A stretch of DNA of 64,000 bases from an uncultured Pseudomonadota bacterium. GTDB lineage: Bacteria > Pseudomonadota > Gammaproteobacteria > Steroidobacterales > Steroidobacteraceae. Location of the stretch: positions 62,001 to 126,000 of the forward strand of contig CAIKMS010000028.1 in assembly GCA_903828595.1 (NCBI GenBank), read 5' to 3'. Shown here piece after piece: positions 43,592-53,044 of the stretch. Positions within the stretch are counted from its first letter, which is position 1; each line of letters starts with the position of its first letter. The notes below the pieces were generated by a model. It ran no database searches, was not told the origin of the DNA, and was given only the letters and a program-made list of their open reading frames with translations. The position numbers and the translations under genes were made by a program.

Positions 43592-44622
43592 TGTCCGCGC
43601 TCCGCTCGAGTATCCAAATCCACTGCTATACGAAAACCCACTGAATCAGCGCGATCCTGAGCCGGCGCTGAATCCCGAGCGCCGCTGCGAGCAACGGATG
43701 GCGGACTCAACCAACTGCCACCGCGAATGACGTGCCGATTGCAGCCTCCGAGCCACACCCACGCCCGATTATCACGCGGACGGTTGACGTAGGAGTCCGT
43801 GTAACAGTCCTCAACCCATTCGGCGACATTACCGATCATGTCGTTGAGCCCGAAAGCGTTAGGGCGTAGAGAACCCACAGGTGCGACATCCGCAAAGCCG
43901 TCCTGGCAGCGGGCGAAGTCGGTGCCTAACGCGTAAACGGCACGGGTTGAGGCATCAAAGGTATTAGCGTATTCACAGCCATCGGCCGGGGCATCACCCC
44001 AGGGGCGCAACGTACTGCTACCAGCGCGTGCGGCGTATTCCCATTCGGCCTCCGACGCAAGCCGGTAGGCTTTACCTGTCTTGCGGGCCAACCACTGCAC
44101 ATAGGCCTTAGCATCGTTCCAGCTCACGCAAGACACAGGCCAGTCATTGCGTGCGCCGGCCGGCACGCCGGGATTGGCGAAGGTGCGGCTACGGCTAAGA
44201 ATCATACGACCCTGAGCGGGGTCCCACGTCTTGCACCCAGTGCCCGGATCAACGGCAGCATCGGCCACAAACAGGCGGTACTGAGCCCGGGTGATCTCAA
44301 CCCGACTTAAAGCAAAGGGCTTAGTAATGCGCACCACCGTCGGCATGGCCTCGGCGCCTGCAATCGCCTCGTCAGGCGTTGCCGTGGATGATGGCGTGCC
44401 CATCACAAAGGCACCTACCGGCACGGGCACCATCTCCGGGCACTCCGCGCAATCGCGAAATGGGCCTCGCTGCTCGGCCGCCTGAGCGACCGGGGTCGCA
44501 ATCAACAAGAACATCCCCAGCGCGGCGCTACCCAGCAGAGCTAAGCACAAGGTTGATAAACGTGAGGGTATTCGGTGCCCGCTGGATACACGGGTGGCTG
44601 AATTAGCTAAAAAACGTCTCAT
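43588..44622 (-). CDS. Secreted FGE-like (SUMF1 domain) protein, first of a tandem pair
   Basis: The 344-residue product has a long N-terminal signal (basic start, hydrophobic stretch at about 25-48, predicted cut near VAQAAE) and then the same SUMF1 layout as its neighbour: VPVGAFVMGTP, RVEITRAQYRLFV, PVSCVSWNDAKAYVQWLA, RLASEAEWEYAARAGS, DMIGNVAEWVEDCY, VIRGGSWLSPPS. The DCAECPEM segment before the domain parallels DCPLCPQL in the other copy, so the pair arose by duplication. The catalytic cysteines of real FGE are missing here too. No sulfatase gene is nearby. The two are translated as an operon with a four-base overlap. Confidence 0.88.
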   Translation of the reverse strand: MRRFLANSATRVSSGHRIPSRLSTLCLALLGSAALGMFLLIATPVAQAAEQRGPFRDCAECPEMVPVPVGAFVMGTPSSTATPDEAIAGAEAMPTVVRITKPFALSRVEITRAQYRLFVADAAVDPGTGCKTWDPAQGRMILSRSRTFANPGVPAGARNDWPVSCVSWNDAKAYVQWLARKTGKAYRLASEAEWEYAARAGSSTLRPWGDAPADGCEYANTFDASTRAVYALGTDFARCQDGFADVAPVGSLRPNAFGLNDMIGNVAEWVEDCYTDSYVNRPRDNRAWVWLGGCNRHVIRGGSWLSPPSVARSGARDSAPAQDRADSVGFRIAVDLDTRAERGQ

Positions 44623-44683
44623 GCAAGCATCCGGTTAGGGTTTCGGGGGTGGAATTTGTCACGACCCCGGCCATCGGTCAAAC

Positions 44684-44707
44684 ACTGCCGGCGTTGCCGC
44701 CGGCAGT
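44684..44707 (-). terminator. Hairpin downstream of the HtrA gene
   Basis: ACTGCCGGC at 44684-44692 and GCCGGCAGT at 44699-44707 pair perfectly around a six-base loop, 20 bases after the stop of the minus-strand protease gene. Only a short GTTTG follows on that strand, so termination may be partial, allowing some read-through to the FGE-like pair. Confidence 0.55.
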
Positions 44708-44726
44708 TTGGCGCCTTGAGAGTGGG

Positions 44727-46250
44727 TCAGCCGAACTTAAGCGGCATAAAAAGCATCGTGCCATCGCGATTAATCAGCAGCGCGACGCTGTGAGCTGACT
44801 TCGCCACCGCGGCCTCTAGCTCGGCTATTGAACTGATGCGCTGATTATTAATGCCCACAATCACATCACCGGCCTGGACTCCCGCGCGTAACGCCGGCCC
44901 CGCCACTTCCTCCACCAACAAGCCCGCGTCCAACCCAGACGCTCGCCGCTCGGCACCCGACAAAGGACGCACGGTAACGCCGAGTTTTTCACTGCCGCTG
45001 CTCTCCCCCTTAGCCTCATTGGCGGTCTTCACGCGGCCGTCCTGAAGCACCTCGATTTGTACGGTAAATCGAGCACTGGCGCGATCACGCCATACTTCCA
45101 GTTCTGCCTTCGTGCCTGGCTTTAGCACCGCGATCAGAGAGGGCAATTGACTACTGTGCTCAACCACTTTGCCATTTACGGACAGAATGACATCGCCTGG
45201 TTTTAAACCAGCCTTAGCACCAGGCCCACCATTTTCCACCTGACTCACCAGCGCTCCGTGCGGGCGCTCTAAACCGAAGGAATCTGCCAGCTGTTGATTC
45301 AGATCCTGGATAACCACACCAATGCGACCCCGCTCAACGCGGCCTGTTTTAACCAACTGCTCTTCAACGTTAATCGCCACATCAATAGGTATCGCGAACG
45401 AAATACCCATGAAGCCGCCGGTGCGACTGTAGATCTGAGAATTAATACCCACGACTTCGCCGGCCATATTGAACAGAGGGCCACCGGAATTTCCGGGATT
45501 TACCGCCGCGTCAGTCTGAATAAACGGCGTATAACCCGCGTCTGGCAGCTCGCGGGCCATAGCACTGACAATGCCGGCCGTTACGCTGTTCTCGAAACCA
45601 AAGGGCGAGCCAATGGCAACTACCCACTCACCCGGACGTAGTCGTGAAGGATCACCGATAGTGACAATCGGCAGATCTTTGGCAGCAATCTTGATAACCG
45701 CAACATCGCTTTTCTTATCAACACCAATAACTTTAGCGTTAAATTCACGCCGGTCTGTCAATTTCACCGTGACCTCGGTAGCCGAGGCGACGACGTGAGC
45801 ATTCGTTAGGATGTATCCGTCATGGGTAATGATAAAACCCGAGCCTTCGCCACGCTGCAGTGGCTGCTGAGAAGGCACGGGAGGCGCTATTCCGCCATGG
45901 CCACCAAAGCGCCGGAAAAATTCATTTAACGGATCATTCGGTGCTGCCTCATCTTCGTCATCACCGGCATTAACTCGCCCTTTCTCCACCACGGTCACAT
46001 TGACCACTGCCGAACCATAACGATCAACCAGAGCGGTGAAATCGGGCAGCCCCGTAACCAAGGGCTTTGAACTGGATGCCGGCGGCGCGGTGAGTGGTGC
46101 GGCCGAATGTGCGGCAGACGCGGCCGCCGCCGATGCGCCGGGAGAAGCGGCTCGATGACCACAACCCACCAGGGACAGCCCAGCCAGAATAAGAGCAGTA
46201 ACCAGCACGGTAGCCTGTGGGCCACGACGCTGCATATTCACTAAAGGCAT
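44727..46250 (-). CDS. HtrA/DegP-family serine protease, predicted lipoprotein
   Basis: The 507-residue protein has a trypsin-like domain with the triad His (TNAHVV), Asp (KSDVAVIKI) and Ser (GNSGGPL), followed by two PDZ domains (from about residue 300 and 410). It degrades or refolds envelope proteins. The N-terminal signal ends in LSLVGC, a lipobox, followed by an Ala/Ser/Pro-rich linker to about residue 65, so the protease is likely tethered to a membrane, unlike soluble DegP. A GGAGG ribosome site eight bases before the ATG at 46250 fixes the start. An in-frame TTG at 46265 is less likely. Confidence 0.92.
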   Translation of the reverse strand: MPLVNMQRRGPQATVLVTALILAGLSLVGCGHRAASPGASAAAASAAHSAAPLTAPPASSSKPLVTGLPDFTALVDRYGSAVVNVTVVEKGRVNAGDDEDEAAPNDPLNEFFRRFGGHGGIAPPVPSQQPLQRGEGSGFIITHDGYILTNAHVVASATEVTVKLTDRREFNAKVIGVDKKSDVAVIKIAAKDLPIVTIGDPSRLRPGEWVVAIGSPFGFENSVTAGIVSAMARELPDAGYTPFIQTDAAVNPGNSGGPLFNMAGEVVGINSQIYSRTGGFMGISFAIPIDVAINVEEQLVKTGRVERGRIGVVIQDLNQQLADSFGLERPHGALVSQVENGGPGAKAGLKPGDVILSVNGKVVEHSSQLPSLIAVLKPGTKAELEVWRDRASARFTVQIEVLQDGRVKTANEAKGESSGSEKLGVTVRPLSGAERRASGLDAGLLVEEVAGPALRAGVQAGDVIVGINNQRISSIAELEAAVAKSAHSVALLINRDGTMLFMPLKFG

Positions 46251-46370
46251 TCCAAAATCCTCCAAAAATCCGCTTTAGGCGTGGCCACCGAGCCAATCGA
46301 TTCCAGCCGACTCCGTTCTGTGGCTATTATGACCACGCTCTTACGATAAAAGTTGCATCAAAGAGACGGA

Positions 46371-46404
46371 TTAGAACCATTTCACGCACCGTATAATTTT
46401 GTCC
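46371..46404 (+). promoter_or_regulatory. Candidate promoter giving a near-leaderless dacB message
   Basis: A consensus TATAAT lies at 46392-46397, only seven bases before the dacB ATG at 46405. With normal spacing, transcription would begin at about 46404-46405, at the start codon. The -35 is poor: TTAGAA at 46371-46376 leaves a 15-base spacer. No Shine-Dalgarno sequence precedes the ATG, which agrees with leaderless initiation. Confidence 0.5.
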
Positions 46405-47838
46405 ATGAAAAAACATCAACCTAAAGCCTTGCTCGCCCTGCTGGCCCTCTCGGCCGCACTACCTGTCGCGCACAGTCAGAGTCCGGCGCCTAACGCAACG
46501 CTGCCTGCACCGGTCGCCCAAGTACTCAATGCCCAACACGTGCCCACCAGTGCGCTAAGCGTGGTCGTTCGAGATATAAACTCCGGGGAAACTGTACTGG
46601 ATTTAAATGGCGCCGCAGCCCGTAGCCCGGCGTCCACGATTAAAGTCGTCACGACCTACGCTGCCCTAGACAATCTCGGCCCTAACTATGTCTGGACCAC
46701 CCAGGCTTTAGGGACGGGCCCTGTGGTGGATGGACATCTGAAGGGCGATCTTATTCTCAAAGGGGGCGGAGACCCTTTCATGACCGATGAACGTTGGGAA
46801 CATTTCGCCCGACAACTGCGTCTGCGAGGAGTGACGCATATCGATGGTGACATTGTGATCGACAATTCAATATTCGAAGCCCAAAACTCCGATCCCGACG
46901 ACTTTGACGGCAAGGGATACAAGCCCTACAACGTGCTGCCGGATGCCCTGCTGGTAAACCTACAAACGGCTGACTTTCATTTCGTCCCCGAGCATGGCCG
47001 CATCCGCATCGTGATGGATCCAGCGCCTGATAACTTTAAAGTCATTAACAAAGTCACCACCCTGCAGTCTGCCTGCCGAGCAGGCGCGCATGGCCTTCGT
47101 TTTGAGAACGAATCAGCTAATGAGGTAACCATCAGCGGCCAACTGTCCATTAACTGCACCGACGTGGTACTTCGCCGCGCCATTATGCGCGCGCCGGATT
47201 TTGCCTACGGAACGTTCATAGGCCATTTTCGTGCGCTGGGGGGCAGCTTTAACGGTCATATGAAAATAAGTCCGACCCCGCCTGATGCTTATCTTCTTAC
47301 CTCCATGGAATCACTCACCTTGGGTGAGATCATTCGCTTGATCAATAAATACAGTAACAACCCCATGGCGCGCGGCCTGCTTCTGACCTTAGGTGCAGAA
47401 CATGGTGAAGTCCCCGGCAGCGTGCAAAAAGGGGGTAACGCGGTCAGTGAGTGGATGACAAGGCGGGCCATCAACTGCCCAGGACTGATTCTTGATAACG
47501 GATCCGGTCTGTCACGTCTGGCGCGGATATCGGCCGAGTGCATGACCGAGATCATTCAGTCGGCGTCCAAGAATCGCTACTTTCCAGAATTCGCCGCCTC
47601 GCTTCCTCTGGGCGGTGAAGACGGCACCTTGCGGCATCGGTTTAAAGAGACCAAAGGTGAGGCCAGGATCCGCATGAAAACCGGCCATTTAAAGGATGTC
47701 GCGGCCCTGACCGGCTGGGTTATCACGACTGGCGGACGAAACTTAGCGGTAACCGTTTTCGTTAATCATCCCGGCGCTGAATACGGCCCTGGTGATGAAA
47801 TCATCAACAGCGTGGTCCACTGGGTCATGGAACGATGA
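46405..47838 (+). CDS. dacB: D-alanyl-D-alanine carboxypeptidase/endopeptidase PBP4 (DacB)
   Basis: DacB cleaves peptidoglycan cross-links and terminal D-Ala in the periplasm. The 477-residue protein has a Sec signal (ending near VAHSQ), the active-site SxxK in ARSPASTIKVVTTYAAL, the SxN motif in INKYSNNPMARGLL, and KTG in RMKTGHLKDVAALTGW. A large insert between SxxK and SxN containing paired Cys (about residues 225-255) is normal for the class C low-mass PBP4 family. The start is the ATG after TATAAT; an in-frame TTG two codons upstream is unlikely. It is divergent from the HtrA gene. Confidence 0.94.
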   Translation: MKKHQPKALLALLALSAALPVAHSQSPAPNATLPAPVAQVLNAQHVPTSALSVVVRDINSGETVLDLNGAAARSPASTIKVVTTYAALDNLGPNYVWTTQALGTGPVVDGHLKGDLILKGGGDPFMTDERWEHFARQLRLRGVTHIDGDIVIDNSIFEAQNSDPDDFDGKGYKPYNVLPDALLVNLQTADFHFVPEHGRIRIVMDPAPDNFKVINKVTTLQSACRAGAHGLRFENESANEVTISGQLSINCTDVVLRRAIMRAPDFAYGTFIGHFRALGGSFNGHMKISPTPPDAYLLTSMESLTLGEIIRLINKYSNNPMARGLLLTLGAEHGEVPGSVQKGGNAVSEWMTRRAINCPGLILDNGSGLSRLARISAECMTEIIQSASKNRYFPEFAASLPLGGEDGTLRHRFKETKGEARIRMKTGHLKDVAALTGWVITTGGRNLAVTVFVNHPGAEYGPGDEIINSVVHWVMER

Positions 47839-47860
47839 GGCAATCCATCAGCGAAGCGAT

Positions 47861-49789
47861 TTAATGCGACACGCTTTTGCTGATCCCCATTCCCGTATTT
47901 TGCCGCACGTAAAGCTCGCTCCACTTAGCGCGAGCGCGTTCATCACGAATCCATAGCGAGGCCAAAATAGCCGCCAAGAAACCCGCCGGGATGGATATTA
48001 CGCCTGGGTTTTTTAAAGAAATCAGCGGCTCTTTCAGACCCATAAAAGAGCGGCTCTGACCCTCATATTTTTTTATATCGGCTTGAGCTAGGCGGATGGC
48101 TTTATCTAAAGCTACCTGTTCTGCTCGTGCTTTAACAATCAATGACTCAGATTGTGGCCAGGGGTTCTGCAGCACAGCCTCGATAGCAGTACGCTTGGCC
48201 TGCTCGGCATCTAAAACCTTATTGGCCGCCGCAATTTTCTGCAATGGGTAGGTCAGATTCGGTGACACCAGCGTTAGTCCTACGGCAACCAGCGTTCCTA
48301 CCACCATGCCGGCTACCATGCCGGCGGTGTTGGCGCGTCGCCAGTACAGGGTAAGAAGAATACAGGGGAAATTAGCGCTCGCCGCCACGGCAAAGGCCAA
48401 CCCAACCAACACCGCGACGTTCTGCCCTTTGGCGGCGATACCGATCAAAATAGCCATCGCACCGACAATCAACGTGGCAACACGTGCTGCCGCCACCTGC
48501 TGACCCGATGAGACTTGGCGCCCCGCACGCAGCACACCAACGTACAAATCATGTGCCATCGCCGAGGCGGCGGCCAATACCAAGCCAGCCACAACGGCTA
48601 CGATCGTTGCAAAAGCTACCGCCGACACAAAGGCCAGCATGAAATTGCCCCAGAAGGAGTCTCGGCCTCCGCCTAAGTATTGCGCCAACAAAGGGGCAGC
48701 CATATTGCCTCCGGCATCTACCGCACTGATGGCAGCCGGCCCGACTAAGTGCGCAGCACCGAAGCCAAGAATGAGTGTCAGCACATAAAAACCACCAATG
48801 ATGGCCATAGCCCACAACACGGATTTACGCGCTTGCTGTGCGTCGTGCACCGTGAAAAACCGCATCAAAATATGCGGCAAGCCGGCGGTACCAAACACCA
48901 GCGCCATGGCCAGAGAAATTTGATCGACCGGCATTTTATAAAGCAAACCTGGCTCTAAGAAACGCTGACCTAACTCGGAGGGGGTCATCACCGTCGAGCT
49001 ATCACCGAGTAAAGCAGCCACCCGAGCCTGCACCTTAGGGTCACCGACCACATCGGCCATGAAGTCCGGCAATGAAAAGCCGTATGGAACCCAGACCAGC
49101 ATCACTAAAACAATGGATGCAATGACCAATAAAGTCGCTTTAATGATCTGTACCCAGGTTGTGGCCACCATTCCGCCAAAAATCACGTACCCCAGCATCA
49201 ATACGCCTACAGCGATGACTGAGACCTCGTAATCGATGCCGATCAGTGTTTTAACCAACACACCGCCACCTACCATCTGTGCCGTCAAATAGAAGGTGGA
49301 TACCGTAATCACGGACAGGGCACCAAAAATCCGGCTGAGCTTGGGATCGTTGCGATAAGCCAGTATGTCAGCCAGCGTGTATTGACCGATGTTGCGACAC
49401 GGCTCTGCAATCACCAAAAGCACCGTTACATAGGCGACCAGAAAGCCCACCGAGTACATGAAGCCATCGTAGCCGTTTAACGCGATAAGACCCGCAATTC
49501 CCAAAAAGGAAGCGGCTGACAAATAGTCACCGGCAATGGCCCAGCCATTTTGCAAACCCGAAATAGAGCCGCTGGCTGCATAAAAATCTGCGGCAGACTT
49601 CACGTGGCTCGCTGAGCGGTAGGTGACATATATTGTCAGACCGATCACAGCGGCAAACACCGTTAGGGTCAGCGCCCTCCACTCACCGCCAATTACCGTA
49701 GCGTCGGCTAAAGCAACGTTTGGCATCAGTGCGACCAGAACGCTAATTACGCAAAGAATGACCGATGACCACGCGCGTGAGGCTCTCAT
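47861..49789 (-). CDS. actP: Cation/acetate symporter ActP
   Basis: The 642-residue sodium:solute symporter family member has an N-terminal cleavable signal-like helix (ending ALADA), about 13 membrane segments, and family marks such as SAASFLGIAGLIALNGYDGF, GYVIFGGMVATTWVQIIKA, and the C-terminal YVRQNTGMG tail shared with E. coli ActP. It imports acetate for the neighbouring acetyl-CoA synthetase. Compared with E. coli ActP, the loop before the last membrane helix (about residues 513-590) holds roughly 70 extra charged, helical residues that look like a coiled coil. It shares four bases with the DUF485 gene upstream. Confidence 0.93.
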   Translation of the reverse strand: MRASRAWSSVILCVISVLVALMPNVALADATVIGGEWRALTLTVFAAVIGLTIYVTYRSASHVKSAADFYAASGSISGLQNGWAIAGDYLSAASFLGIAGLIALNGYDGFMYSVGFLVAYVTVLLVIAEPCRNIGQYTLADILAYRNDPKLSRIFGALSVITVSTFYLTAQMVGGGVLVKTLIGIDYEVSVIAVGVLMLGYVIFGGMVATTWVQIIKATLLVIASIVLVMLVWVPYGFSLPDFMADVVGDPKVQARVAALLGDSSTVMTPSELGQRFLEPGLLYKMPVDQISLAMALVFGTAGLPHILMRFFTVHDAQQARKSVLWAMAIIGGFYVLTLILGFGAAHLVGPAAISAVDAGGNMAAPLLAQYLGGGRDSFWGNFMLAFVSAVAFATIVAVVAGLVLAAASAMAHDLYVGVLRAGRQVSSGQQVAAARVATLIVGAMAILIGIAAKGQNVAVLVGLAFAVAASANFPCILLTLYWRRANTAGMVAGMVVGTLVAVGLTLVSPNLTYPLQKIAAANKVLDAEQAKRTAIEAVLQNPWPQSESLIVKARAEQVALDKAIRLAQADIKKYEGQSRSFMGLKEPLISLKNPGVISIPAGFLAAILASLWIRDERARAKWSELYVRQNTGMGISKSVSH

Positions 49790-50115
49790 CGGCGAGGTTC
49801 CTGCTGATGAAATGCCACGACGATCTCTTTTGCCAACACGTCAAATTGGCCGCTGGCTCTACGCTCGTAGCAAAAGGCGACCGCCCAAGCGACGACAAAC
49901 TGACTCAGTGCAAACAACAATCCAACGTTGAGTACGCCCCAGATTTTTATTTGAAATACATGGGGGAAATACGCCGCCCCAAGCGGCAGCACAAAGTAAT
50001 AGGTCATGGAGAAAACCATAAGCACCCAAAGGAAAATGGTTTTTTTGCGGCGCAGCGATTGAAAGCGCGAATCAGCCATGACCGCATCCCAGTCCACGTC
50101 TTTGACGTCTGCCAT
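49786..50115 (-). CDS. DUF485 small membrane protein, ActP partner
   Basis: This 109-residue protein has two membrane helices (about 28-48 and 60-82) and the DUF485/YjcH layout with FQSLRRKKT before the first helix. It is the standard small partner encoded next to actP in acs-yjcH-actP loci, and here it overlaps actP by four bases. The role is probably to stabilise or regulate the symporter. Transcription is divergent from acs, unlike the single operon of E. coli. Confidence 0.92.
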   Translation of the reverse strand: MADVKDVDWDAVMADSRFQSLRRKKTIFLWVLMVFSMTYYFVLPLGAAYFPHVFQIKIWGVLNVGLLFALSQFVVAWAVAFCYERRASGQFDVLAKEIVVAFHQQEPRR

Positions 50116-50368
50116 ACACGACCCTCCGATACCTAATGCGATTTTGCGCCACCCTAAGCGCTGGGCTTTAATCGGCTTCAGGGCCTACGGTTTTGCAAAA
50201 CCCATAGCGCGCCAGCATACCGAAACTAGACGCATTCGTATCAGTCTGCAAATTTCCAGAGTTAAACGCTTAAGCAACACCGCAGTAGTCGGAATACTGC
50301 TGCTATGCAAACATAGCCACCAAGCGCCGCGACAAAAGCGGCGATCAGACGTTTTGAAAGGATTAGGT

Positions 50369-52309
50369 ATGACCATGAACGCCCGCTATCCGGTACCTGC
50401 TCACTACGCTTCAACCACTCGCCACAACGCACTGCAATATGACGCAGAGTATGCAGCCAGTCTCAAGGATCCCAGCGATTATTGGGCAAAAATCGGCCAG
50501 CGGCTGCAATGGATCCGGCCCTTCACCCGCGTACGCGATGTGTCCTTTCACGTCGAAGACTTTCGTATCCGTTGGTACGAGGATGGGCTACTCAATATCA
50601 GTCAAAACTGCCTTGATCGGCACTTGCCGCATGGCAAGGACAAAACCGCCATCATTTGGGAGGGGGACGATCCGGCGACATCGCGGCATATCACTTACGG
50701 ACAATTGCATGCCGAAGTTTGCCGCCTAGCGAATGTCTTAAAAGACTTAGGGATCGGACGCGGAGATCGCGTCACGCTCTATCTGCCTATGATTCCTGAA
50801 GCCGCCGTGGCGATGCTGGCCTGCAGCCGCATTGGTGCCGTGCATTCGGTAGTCTTCGCCGGTTTTTCACCCGAATCGTTGGCCAGCCGTATCCTGGACT
50901 GTGGCTCAAAACTGGTGATCACTGCGGATGAAGGCTTGCGAGGCGGCAAGAAAGTTGCGTTGAAAAGCAATGTGGACCAGGCGCTCGCGCAATTAACCGC
51001 GAGCCCCGTGGAGCACGTACTGGTTGTGGCACATACCCACGCAGACGTCCCGTTAACCAAAGGTCGAGATCTGAGTTACAACGAGCTGATGTCGCAGGCC
51101 AGCACGCATTGTGTTGCCGAAGCGATGGGCGCTGAGGATCCGTTGTTTATTCTGTACACCTCAGGCTCTACGGGCAAACCCAAAGGCGTTCTGCACACCA
51201 CGGCCGGTTATCTGGTGTACGCCGCTTATACGTTTGAAACCGTCTTTGATTACCGCGACAGCGATGTATTTTGGTGTACGGCCGATGTGGGCTGGGTCAC
51301 CGGGCACAGCTACGTGGTGTACGGTCCGTTAGCCTGTGGCGCAACCACGGTCATGTTTGAGGGAGTTCCAACCTACCCGGACGCCGGTCGCTGCTGGGAA
51401 GTCTGCGACAAGCACGGGGTCACTATTTTCTACACCGCGCCCACGGCCATTCGGGCCCTTATGCGCGAAGGGGACAAGTTCGTCACCAAGCACTCGCGGC
51501 AATCCATTCGCCTGCTGGGCTCAGTCGGTGAACCTATTAATCCGGAGGCCTGGGAGTGGTACCACCGCGTAGTAGGCGATCATCGCTGTCCTATTGTTGA
51601 TACCTGGTGGCAGACAGAGACGGGAGGCATTCTGATTAGCCCGCTACCCGGCGCAACGGCACTCAAGCCTGGCTCGGCAACCAAGCCGTTCTTTGGTATT
51701 CAACCGGCATTGGTGGATGCGGCAGGCCTGACTCTGCAGGGCGCTACCGAAGGCAATTTAGTACTAGAAGACAGCTGGCCCGGCCAAATGCGTAGCGTTT
51801 ACGGTGACCATCAGCGCTTTATCGATACTTACTTTCGAACCTACCCCGGTAAGTACTTTACTGGCGACGGGGCGCGCCGCGATGAAGAGGGTTACTACTG
51901 GATTACAGGCCGGGTTGACGATGTACTGAACGTCTCAGGCCATCGCATGGGCACGGCCGAAGTGGAGAGCGCGCTGGTTTCTCACCCTGCCGTTGCCGAG
52001 GCCGCCGTGGTGGGTTATCCCCATGACATCAAGGGTCAAGGCATCTATGCGTACGTCACCTTAAAAAATGGGATGGAGCCTTCGCCCTTGCTGCAGCAGG
52101 AACTACGCCAAGCGGTTCGTCAGCACATTGGTGCCATTGCCAGCCCAGACGTGATCCAATGGGCGCCCGGCTTACCTAAAACGCGTAGCGGGAAAATCAT
52201 GCGCCGAATCTTGCGAAAGATAGCCGCCAATGAAACGGATAACCTCGGCGATATATCCACGCTTGCTGACCCTAGTGTGGTTGAAAATCTGATCAAGCAC
52301 AGACCTTAA
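50369..52309 (+). CDS. acs: Acetyl-CoA synthetase
   Basis: Acs activates acetate to acetyl-AMP and then acetyl-CoA. The 646-residue protein has the ANL-family marks: [17 protein letters not shown] (P-loop), [31 protein letters not shown] (hinge), and [14 protein letters not shown] with the catalytic, acetylation-controlled lysine. The open frame extends to 50078, but the ATG at 50369 has an AAAGGA ribosome site and gives the standard N-terminus. The 253-base divergent region toward DUF485-actP holds no gene and should carry both promoters. Confidence 0.96.
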   Translation: MTMNARYPVPAHYASTTRHNALQYDAEYAASLKDPSDYWAKIGQRLQWIRPFTRVRDVSFHVEDFRIRWYEDGLLNISQNCLDRHLPHGKDKTAIIWEGDDPATSRHITYGQLHAEVCRLANVLKDLGIGRGDRVTLYLPMIPEAAVAMLACSRIGAVHSVVFAGFSPESLASRILDCGSKLVITADEGLRGGKKVALKSNVDQALAQLTASPVEHVLVVAHTHADVPLTKGRDLSYNELMSQASTHCVAEAMGAEDPLFILYTSGSTGKPKGVLHTTAGYLVYAAYTFETVFDYRDSDVFWCTADVGWVTGHSYVVYGPLACGATTVMFEGVPTYPDAGRCWEVCDKHGVTIFYTAPTAIRALMREGDKFVTKHSRQSIRLLGSVGEPINPEAWEWYHRVVGDHRCPIVDTWWQTETGGILISPLPGATALKPGSATKPFFGIQPALVDAAGLTLQGATEGNLVLEDSWPGQMRSVYGDHQRFIDTYFRTYPGKYFTGDGARRDEEGYYWITGRVDDVLNVSGHRMGTAEVESALVSHPAVAEAAVVGYPHDIKGQGIYAYVTLKNGMEPSPLLQQELRQAVRQHIGAIASPDVIQWAPGLPKTRSGKIMRRILRKIAANETDNLGDISTLADPSVVENLIKHRP

Positions 52310-52383
52310 GGCGCACGCTCGTACCGTAGATTCATCGCCTGAGATCGGGCTGACTCGTTGATTTTTAGGAACACGGCAAGGTT

Positions 52384-52935
52384 ATGGCTCTAGGCGCGAC
52401 GATTTATACCTTTGAGATACGACTGGCGGATTCGGACCGGCAGGTTTACGAGACGCTGAACCTCAAATTAGCGCAGCACCCTTCAGAAACCGCGGAGTTT
52501 TTATGGACCCGCGTTTTAGCCTATTGCTTGGAATACAGCGAAGGATTGGCCTTTTCTAAAGGCATTTCCGATACCGACATGCCAGCACTGTTCGTGCGTG
52601 ACCTAACCGGCGCTTGGATATCGTGGATTGAGGTGGGGGCCCCTGAGGCAGCACGACTTCATAAAGCGGCAAAAACGGCGCCGCGCGTGGCCATCTACTT
52701 GCACCGTGACCCGGCCCTGCTGATCGCACGTTGGGCCAATGAGCGCATTCACCGCTCTGAACATATTCAACTTCGCGCCCTGGACCCCGCCTTTTTGGAT
52801 CAGTTAAGCCGCCGGCTAGAACGACGGATGAGCTTCGATCTGTCGGTCGCGGATAACGAAATCTACCTTAGCTTAGGGGAAACCACCCTGACCTGTAGCG
52901 TGCGCCATCTCCATATGGACGGCAGCGCGGGCTAA
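52384..52935 (+). CDS. YaeQ family protein
   Basis: The 183-residue cytosolic protein shows YaeQ marks: MALGATIYTFEIRLADSDRQVYETLNLKLAQHPSET (read here in parts), RVLAYCLEYSEGLAFSKGISDTDMPALFVRDL and WIEVGAPEAARLHKAAK. Structures of the family show a PD-(D/E)xK nuclease-like fold, and E. coli YaeQ has been tied to suppression of haemolysin transcription defects. The biochemical role is unsettled. It starts 74 bases after acs with a short leader and could be co-transcribed with it. Confidence 0.88.
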   Translation: MALGATIYTFEIRLADSDRQVYETLNLKLAQHPSETAEFLWTRVLAYCLEYSEGLAFSKGISDTDMPALFVRDLTGAWISWIEVGAPEAARLHKAAKTAPRVAIYLHRDPALLIARWANERIHRSEHIQLRALDPAFLDQLSRRLERRMSFDLSVADNEIYLSLGETTLTCSVRHLHMDGSAG

Positions 52936-53044
52936 CCGGCTGATAAACGATCAAGCCGAGCGTTATGCTGAGCAGACGGCTTCAGTATCGCGTATGCTCG
53001 CGCTGTTCGCGCGCACGCGCTCCCGCCGCTGAGGTTAAAGGTAA

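Noticed and set aside
42605-44622. True formylglycine-generating enzymes
   Set aside because: The required cysteines after the RGGS segment are absent in both copies and no sulfatase is nearby.
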